NCBI GenBank assembly: GCA_029204225.1
Contig: CM055092.1
Location: 24,448,381-24,512,380, forward strand
Source of the DNA: Diphasiastrum complanatum
Lineage: Eukaryota; Streptophyta; Lycopodiopsida; Lycopodiales; Lycopodiaceae
Direction of reading: 5' to 3'
DNA: 64,000 bases
In this document: positions 59,017 to 64,000 of the stretch, in pieces
Layout: each line of letters opens with the position of its first letter
How positions within the stretch are numbered: the first letter of the stretch is position 1
Notes under the pieces: generated by a model
The model's input: only the letters and a program-made list of their open reading frames with translations
The model's database searches: none
What the model was told of the DNA's origin: nothing
Program-made: the position numbers and the translations under genes

Positions 59017-59352
59017 TGTGAGAAATTGGCAAAAATCTAGCTTGGTATTTTTTATGATAGAAGTTTGTAAGTGAATCTCACATGTGTGGAGGATGTTCCC
59101 ACATGTGGACAATTGTAAAGTAAATCAAAATGTTTGATATAGGGGTCTCATAGAATTTCATAGTCAAGCATTTAGGTGTAGGATGTTGATAGGGTCAAAT
59201 TTGGCATAGATGGCAAATTATGCACTTCCACTTGTAATGCCACTATTGAGCCAAAATAGAGTAAGAGACTAAACACGTGCCAATTAGAGTGTAGACAAGT
59301 GTAAAGCTCTTGTTTGATGAATTCCAAGAGGTCCAATAGGATTTAGAGGTGG
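59017..59352 (+). repeat. 3' LTR, truncated
   Basis: Matches the first part of 56650-57425 with an extra ~40 bp ('ggggtctcatagaatttcat') and stops at 59352, where a fragment related to 9013-9120 begins. Confidence 0.85.
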
Positions 59353-59632
59353 CTTCATATAATTGTACTATTTTTTCTAACACTTTGATCAAGAAGTGGA
59401 GGGCCTTAACCTGTGTTATGGGATGCAGACAATTCCAAAATGAAGAGCTGAAACTCAATTTGTACCCAATTTCGACGTCGTTTGGTTGAAACAGCCCTTT
59501 GACCTGGAGCGAACGCTACTAGGGCACAATAAATGGACCTATTTTGCGTCTTTCCGTCCAAAGGTCTTGTTTCTCTGAAAGGATTATGATCCACGAGCCG
59601 TCTGTTCCTGGCCGTGGGCAACGTCAATACAA
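59353..59632 (-). repeat. Displaced fragments of the 5-9 kb region
   Basis: 59353-59455 is an inverted match to about 9013-9120. 59456-59632 is an inverted match to half a unit of the 355-bp satellite (5310-5475). In the first location the two pieces are 3.5 kb apart; here they are adjacent. Confidence 0.85.
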
Positions 59633-60799
59633 ATGGACAAATGGGATCACAATAAAGTGAATGGGATTACAACACATGGCCAATCATGCCGAAGTTTATG
59701 CTATGGACTACCTAGTCATGGCATAGACCATACAATCTTCCAGTCATTCTACTCTTAGTCTAAGAACCTTGTCCTTATTCTTCAATGACATGATTGTGGA
59801 TGGGGCTAATCCAGTTAGTAACCAGCAAAGAAAAGATAGGTACAGAACCTCTAAAGTAAGTGCATATTGCCCCGAAAACACATAACAGCCGAAGGCATTG
59901 ACAAAGAACCCTTAAAAACCATCTGATTACGAGCCATTTGGTGCATTGACAAAGAACCCTTAAAAACCATCTGACTACAAGCCATCCAAAGTATCGATGA
60001 CAAAAGATCAAAGCTTGTACATGTGCAATAAATATGACAAGACATAGTGTGTGATGAAAGACATTTGAGTCTTGTTTTTTAAAGTCCATGATCTAATAAT
60101 ATTATTGTCTGTAGGTGTGAATAGTGTACTGCAACACTTTGTAGTATCCAATGCAACACAATACACTAATATAATGAAGAAGAAAATTGACAAATTTTAA
60201 AAATTACTTGGTATAGAATTACGTAGGTGTGCATGGTGCATTTCAGGGTTTTTGAGTACCATAATCGTTGACAACATTGGCAAAATATGTGTTTTGGAAG
60301 ATTTTGGCATGGCTTGTACACGTCTTTGGAACATGCAATTTTTTTGCACAATTGATAGTCATCATGTTGTACGAGAATATGGGATAAAATAGACTATGAA
60401 AACACAGGGAGAACTATCTATTTTGTATGGACCTATTATTATGAACATTTTAGCAAACTTCATTGGATTAAATAAGAAAAAATACAACATATGAAATTGC
60501 CTCGTCTTACACCAACAATTTAGTAGAATTACTAGTTGCAGTATAGTATTTTAAGAACACACCACAATTCTGTCCCATCCGTGGAAATTCTCAAAGGTGA
60601 ATGTTGAGCGACAGTTAAAGGTCAACATAACCTTGATATCGTAGATTAGACAATATGAGCAAGAAAATCGTTCATAAGCAAAAGGGAAACAAAATCGGAG
60701 CAGCAGCAACAACAATGATAAAGAATCGATGAGCCACACCACTCTAGAAAAAGTAAAATGGGGAATCAAACAAGAAGATGGCCATCAGCATTTTTCTAA
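59633..60799. other. No gene recognised; short tandem duplication
   Basis: AT-rich sequence without coding similarity. A 48-bp direct duplication lies at 59895-59987 ('cattgacaaagaaccctta' twice). The minus frames of 60-104 codons there are not supported. Confidence 0.5.
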
Positions 60800-61220
60800 A
60801 CAAACTTCCCAATAGGTGAAAGCGACCCATCGATGGAAGGCGGCTCAGCCACGGTGCAAATGGCATTAGTTATGGACTTGGCTCATTACATTCATTGCGT
60901 CCATTCTTTTATTCATGCATAAGAAGGCCTAAGGGCCTTTTTTTATTCATATACTGGCCTTGGGCCCTATTTGGTCATATTTTTAGGACTTGGTCACGTT
61001 GATTTGGAGTGGGGGACCTCCCATTGGGAGGGCGCAATATTTTCCCTCCAAATCCTTTTTCCCTCCCTTTTTTGAATCTTCTATTTGATTCAGGGAGAGG
61101 GTATATGTAGGGCATCATTGTATTCCTTTATTCAGTTTATGATGATTGCTCCTCTTTAGCCTCCTTAAGCATTCTCTCTTCCTGCTTTCTAGCATAGCTA
61201 GTGAATCTTAGCTTGTAACT
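60800..61220 (+). mobile_element. Putative gypsy-3 5' LTR (left edge undefined)
   Basis: AT/CT-rich sequence with a TATA-like 'gggtatatgtagggc' near 61095 directly before a PBS-like TGGTATCAAAGC at 61221-61232. The LTR start was not located, so only the right edge is supported. Confidence 0.45.
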
Positions 61221-61232
61221 TGGTATCAAAGC
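61221..61232 (+). promoter_or_regulatory. PBS-like site of gypsy-3
   Basis: TGGTATCAAAGC, one base from TGGTATCAGAGC. It precedes the leader and gag on the same strand. Confidence 0.6.
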
Positions 61233-61760
61233 ACTCTACCACCCATCACTTTCATCGATTTTCTCTGTCAACTTTCTTGTAGATTAGTGGAGGCTATCCA
61301 ATGCCCTACCACACATCACTTTTATCGATTTTCTTTGTCATTTTTTGCAGATTGGTGGTGGCTGTCCAGGCCCTACTGCCCATCACTTTCGACGATTTCT
61401 TCATCATTTTTTTGTAGTTTTGGTGGAGGCTATTCAATGCCCTGCTAACCCATCACTTTCATTGATTTTTTTGACAGATTTTCATTGTTTTTGTAGATTT
61501 GATAGCTGTTGTCCAACGCCCTACTACCTCATCATTTTTGACACTTTTTGTCACCGATATGCTGTCCATTTTTTATATTGATTGGAGGCTGTCCAGCGTC
61601 CTACATCACCACTATTTTTTGCTCTTTTTTTAGGTTTGGTAGCTGCTGCCCAACGCCCTACTACCATCTCATTTTCAGCAGCTCTCTTCACCGACTTGCT
61701 GTCCATTTCGGCTATTGATTAGAGGCTATTCGGAGTTGCTGCCCAGTGCCCTATTATCTT
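61233..61760 (+). repeat. Degenerate tandem repeat in gypsy-3 leader
   Basis: About six imperfect units of roughly 80-110 bp sharing 'gccctac', 'catcactttcatcgatttt' and 'tttgtagatttggtggaggc' phrases. No coding sequence is seen. It lies between the PBS and gag. Confidence 0.6.
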
Positions 61761-62136
61761 CAGCTTTTACCTCTCTTTGTTGGCACTACCAAGTGGATGA
61801 CGGATCAACACCCACCCAAATATTGCTTTCGCCCTTTTTGCACCTACTTGTTGTCTTTCTGCTCACATACTACTCTTTTCCAGCCCCCTATTCCTGTTCA
61901 TATTTGCTGTCTCACATCCTCCTCTTTCCATTTTTTCCATTTTGTTAGAACCCTTCTACTACTTGGCCTTGCACATATGCTGTCCATTAATCTACTTTCT
62001 CAGCCCCTAATTTTCTAATTATTATCCATCTTGATTGACTGTTTATGTGCCATTTTTGGTGATTTCGGAAGTTAGACTAAGTTGGGGTGACGACAAACGT
62101 CCTCTCCCTCAAGTTTTTGTCTTTTCCTTAGTCCCT

Positions 62137-63346
62137 ATGGCAACTTCTTCATCAGAAGACCCTCGGCAAAGCTCTTTAGATGATCGTTTTACACATATTG
62201 ATTCCCGCATGGATCATCTTGAGAGTCGTATTGATCATGTTCTTTCTAGCCTTGAGACTATCCTACCACGAGGGGATACCACCCCCCCAGACATTCTTCA
62301 TCATCCTGGTAAAGCACATTTATTTTCTATTTTGAGTACGCCTGCTCCTGCTCCATCTCCATCTTCAAGAGGTGCTTTTGGTAGTACGTTTGGTCTCTCT
62401 TCATATAGTGCTAATCCTTATGGGTCTTCTTTCGGGTCTTCCGTACTACCACTTGGATTTCCCTCCGCACCACCAGGATTTTCTTCTCCTACTTTTTCAA
62501 GTACTCTTGAGCCTCATTTTGCTCATGATTTTCATGATCGCATCTAGCTTACTACTTATTCTGGTTCATCTAATGGGAATATCTTGGAAAATTGGTTCTC
62601 TAAGTTAGAGACCTATTTTCTTATGTATCCCAAGACTGAAATCCAGAAACTGCAGTTGGCTACGTTACATTTAAACGGTCGCAAGCTTAGACTTGGTGGC
62701 GTGTCTATCACTCTGAATCTACTCGTGAGGGATTACATATATGGCCTACTTTTCGTCATGATCTTCGTATAGCTATGATTGACCCACAATGGTTGGTTTG
62801 CCAATGTGATTAGCTTCGTAGCCTTCGCCATACTAGTAATTTGACTGCTTATATTGATCAGTTTACTGAGTTTTCCTACCTTTTTACTGAGCTTCATCCT
62901 ACAGAGCTTATTTCACATTTTATTGCTAGTCTTAGAGGCAGGACGATATGATGTTTTCTCTTTTCGGCCTCCTACTCTCTCAGATGCTATCTCCTTGGAC
63001 TACCCTGCAACATAAGTATCCTGAGTTATCCACTTCTTCTCATTTTTCTCGCTCTCTTTCCACTGCTTTTTCTACTTTGGCTTCTTCTACTACTGTTCCT
63101 CCTCGCCCTTGTACACCTCGTCCTGCCTTTGTTCGCCGTTATCCAGCCGCAGAGTTCACTAAGATTCAGCAAAAGCGCCTCCATTATCGTTATAAGAATC
63201 TAGATCATCTAGCCCATGATTGCCGACAGTCTCTTGGTTCTCCTACCACTGTTTTTTGCCATGAGGCTCTTACTCCTGATGATTCTGATGTTTATATCCA
63301 GATTCTTGATACTCATGACCTACATTCTGTTGATGAGCTGACTAAA
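62137..63346 (+). pseudogene. Gypsy-3 gag, degenerate
   Basis: Likely start ATG 62137 (MATSSSEDPRQ). A short coiled-coil-like heptad region (DDRFTHIDSRMDHLESRIDH) is followed by a Ser/Pro/Gly-rich stretch. After TAG at about 62545 the same frame continues with ILENWFSKLETYFLMYPKTE and LQLATLHLNGR, the start of the Retrotrans_gag domain. It then shifts frame (WWRVYHSES, LTAYIDQFTEFSYLF, ELISHFIASLRG). A knuckle-like remnant (YKNLDHLAHDCR) lies near 63200 without its first cysteines. It ends at 63346 against AP2 copy E; pol is absent. Confidence 0.75.
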
Positions 63347-63405
63347 TAGCTTTACAAATATCATCGATTTCTCACAATAATTATATTTCAAAGAATTCAT
63401 GTAAT

Positions 63406-63503
63406 CCGGCGGAGCATATTTTCTTTCCATACCAGATATTTGGTTCCCATCTTCCCGTTCGTTTTCTATGATAAACACCTTTAAACTTACTCCTCCCTGC
63501 CAT
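63406..63503 (-). pseudogene. AP2 exon 1, copy E
   Basis: 98 nt, open from ATG (63503) to the exon end, with SKFKGVYHRKRTGRWEPNIW and a silent TGT-to-TGC change in KKICSAG. Its leader (to ~63550) is shortened: the G-box block is missing. Downstream exons are cut off at 63347 by the gypsy-3 fragment. The window ends upstream of its 5' (GA)n. Confidence 0.7.
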
Positions 63504-63735
63504 AGCTGCCCGTGAATTTCACTCTCACGTAGAGTTAACCGGCAAAATCGACGTAGAGAATGTGAGTTTGAGAGAGGGAGTTGAGAGATGGAGAGAGAGG
63601 AGAAAATGTGTCTTCTTGTGGATTGGGAAAGGTTGATTTGATGAGATAGGAGGAAATTAAACACATGCTTTAATTCATGTCGTGTTCGCAGATAAGTGTA
63701 TGATTTATTCTGATTCATATTTGCTTTCTCAGCTC

Positions 63736-63740
<5 letters not shown>

Positions 63741-63823
<83 letters not shown>
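63741..63823. repeat. (GA)n microsatellite, 5' flank of AP2 copy E
   Basis: About 83 bp of GA, followed by the same 'aaatgcaccaaagatgcc' sequence as after the tract at 2834-2988. Composite copy E runs off the window at 64000. Confidence 0.97.
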
Positions 63824-63826
<3 letters not shown>

Positions 63827-64000
63827 GCACCAAAGATGCCTTTGATGCTTACAATTCAAATGCTGGGGAGCGGCTTCTACACTCCTTACATATCACTAAA
63901 TAATTTGCCCTTTACTCTGGAGCTAGATTGAACGATCATCAAGGACATATGCTGCCACACTATTGATTGATGAGGGTTTTAGAGGCGGGAGGTGGCAGTA

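Larger units (their letters stand above)
56650..59352 (+). mobile_element. Non-autonomous LTR element with antisense gag
   Basis: 5' LTR 56650-57425, PBS TGGTATCAGAGCC at 57426-57438 immediately after it, polypurine GAGGAGGAG at 59008-59016, and a 3' LTR from 59017 truncated at 59352. PBS and PPT both set plus orientation. The 1.6-kb interior contains only a copia gag-protease frame on the minus strand. No plus-strand coding is seen. The target duplication cannot be checked because the right end is missing. Confidence 0.88.

Noticed and set aside
61345-62018. Plus-strand frames upstream of gypsy-3 gag
   Set aside because: They translate the tandem leader repeat and lack conserved motifs.

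Overview
This window looks like intergenic, repeat-dense nuclear DNA from a land plant. It contains no bacterial-style operons, tRNAs, rRNAs or CRISPR arrays. Nearly everything recognisable is LTR-retrotransposon debris (Ty1/copia and Ty3/gypsy chromovirus-like), long (GA)n/(CT)n tracts, tandem satellites, a decayed gene related to plant DUF7869 proteins, and an amplified spliced gene family with an AP2 DNA-binding domain. The density of nested, inverted and tandem repeats suggests a large plant genome; the sequence alone does not identify the species.

The most distinctive content is the AP2-like family. Copy B (31497-33407, +) can be read as a seven-exon gene. The exon phases agree at every junction, assuming one GC-AG intron and one non-GT donor after exon 1. 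It runs from an AP2 domain to a stop codon and has C-terminal exons I do not recognise. Copies or fragments also lie at 1-3260 (-), 3690-3840 (-), 14992-15400 (-), 21080-21690 (+), 29439-30240 (+), 34286-34360 (+), 39067-42830 (-), 54479-56025 (-) and 63347-64000 (-). Exon lengths (98, 85, 155, 71 and 146 nt) are kept almost perfectly between copies. The family travels as a composite: repeat R1, then the 3' half of a subfamily-2 gene, then a whole subfamily-1 gene flanked by (CT)n upstream and (GA)n downstream.

Layout. 1-5300: composite copy A. 5300-7430: a ~355-bp satellite (5 copies), then a ~145-bp repeat with primer-binding-site-like motifs. 7430-9740: no gene, possible LTR. 9745-12680: decayed DUF7869-like gene. 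12668-14991: gypsy-1 (-), internally deleted. 14992-17790 and 21687-24458 plus 29434-29985: the two arms of a large inverted repeat carrying R1, AP2 fragments and a degenerate copia integrase. Its spacer holds a copia RNase H end, an LTR and a gag-protease fragment. 24459-29433: gypsy-2 (-), complete LTRs, PBS, PPT and a 5-bp target duplication, but internally deleted. 29434-35112: AP2 composite copy B. 35087-36900: one array unit in opposite orientation. 36855-37310: palindrome cluster. 37320-38268: copia gag-protease. 38269-43540: composite copy C, rearranged and carrying a solo LTR. 43541-45590: largely featureless, with a minisatellite. 45590-46416: gypsy/copia chimera. 46640-54478: tandem array with ~1.49-kb and ~1.17-kb units alternating as a 2.66-kb dimer. 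54479-56649: AP2 and copia fragments with a second solo LTR at the same site. 56650-59352: small LTR element with an antisense copia gag. 59353-59632: displaced fragments of the 5-9 kb region. 60800-63346: gypsy-3 LTR, leader and gag. 63347-64000: AP2 copy E.

No retroelement here is coding-competent. The AP2-like copy B is the only plausible protein-coding gene, and its expression is unproven.
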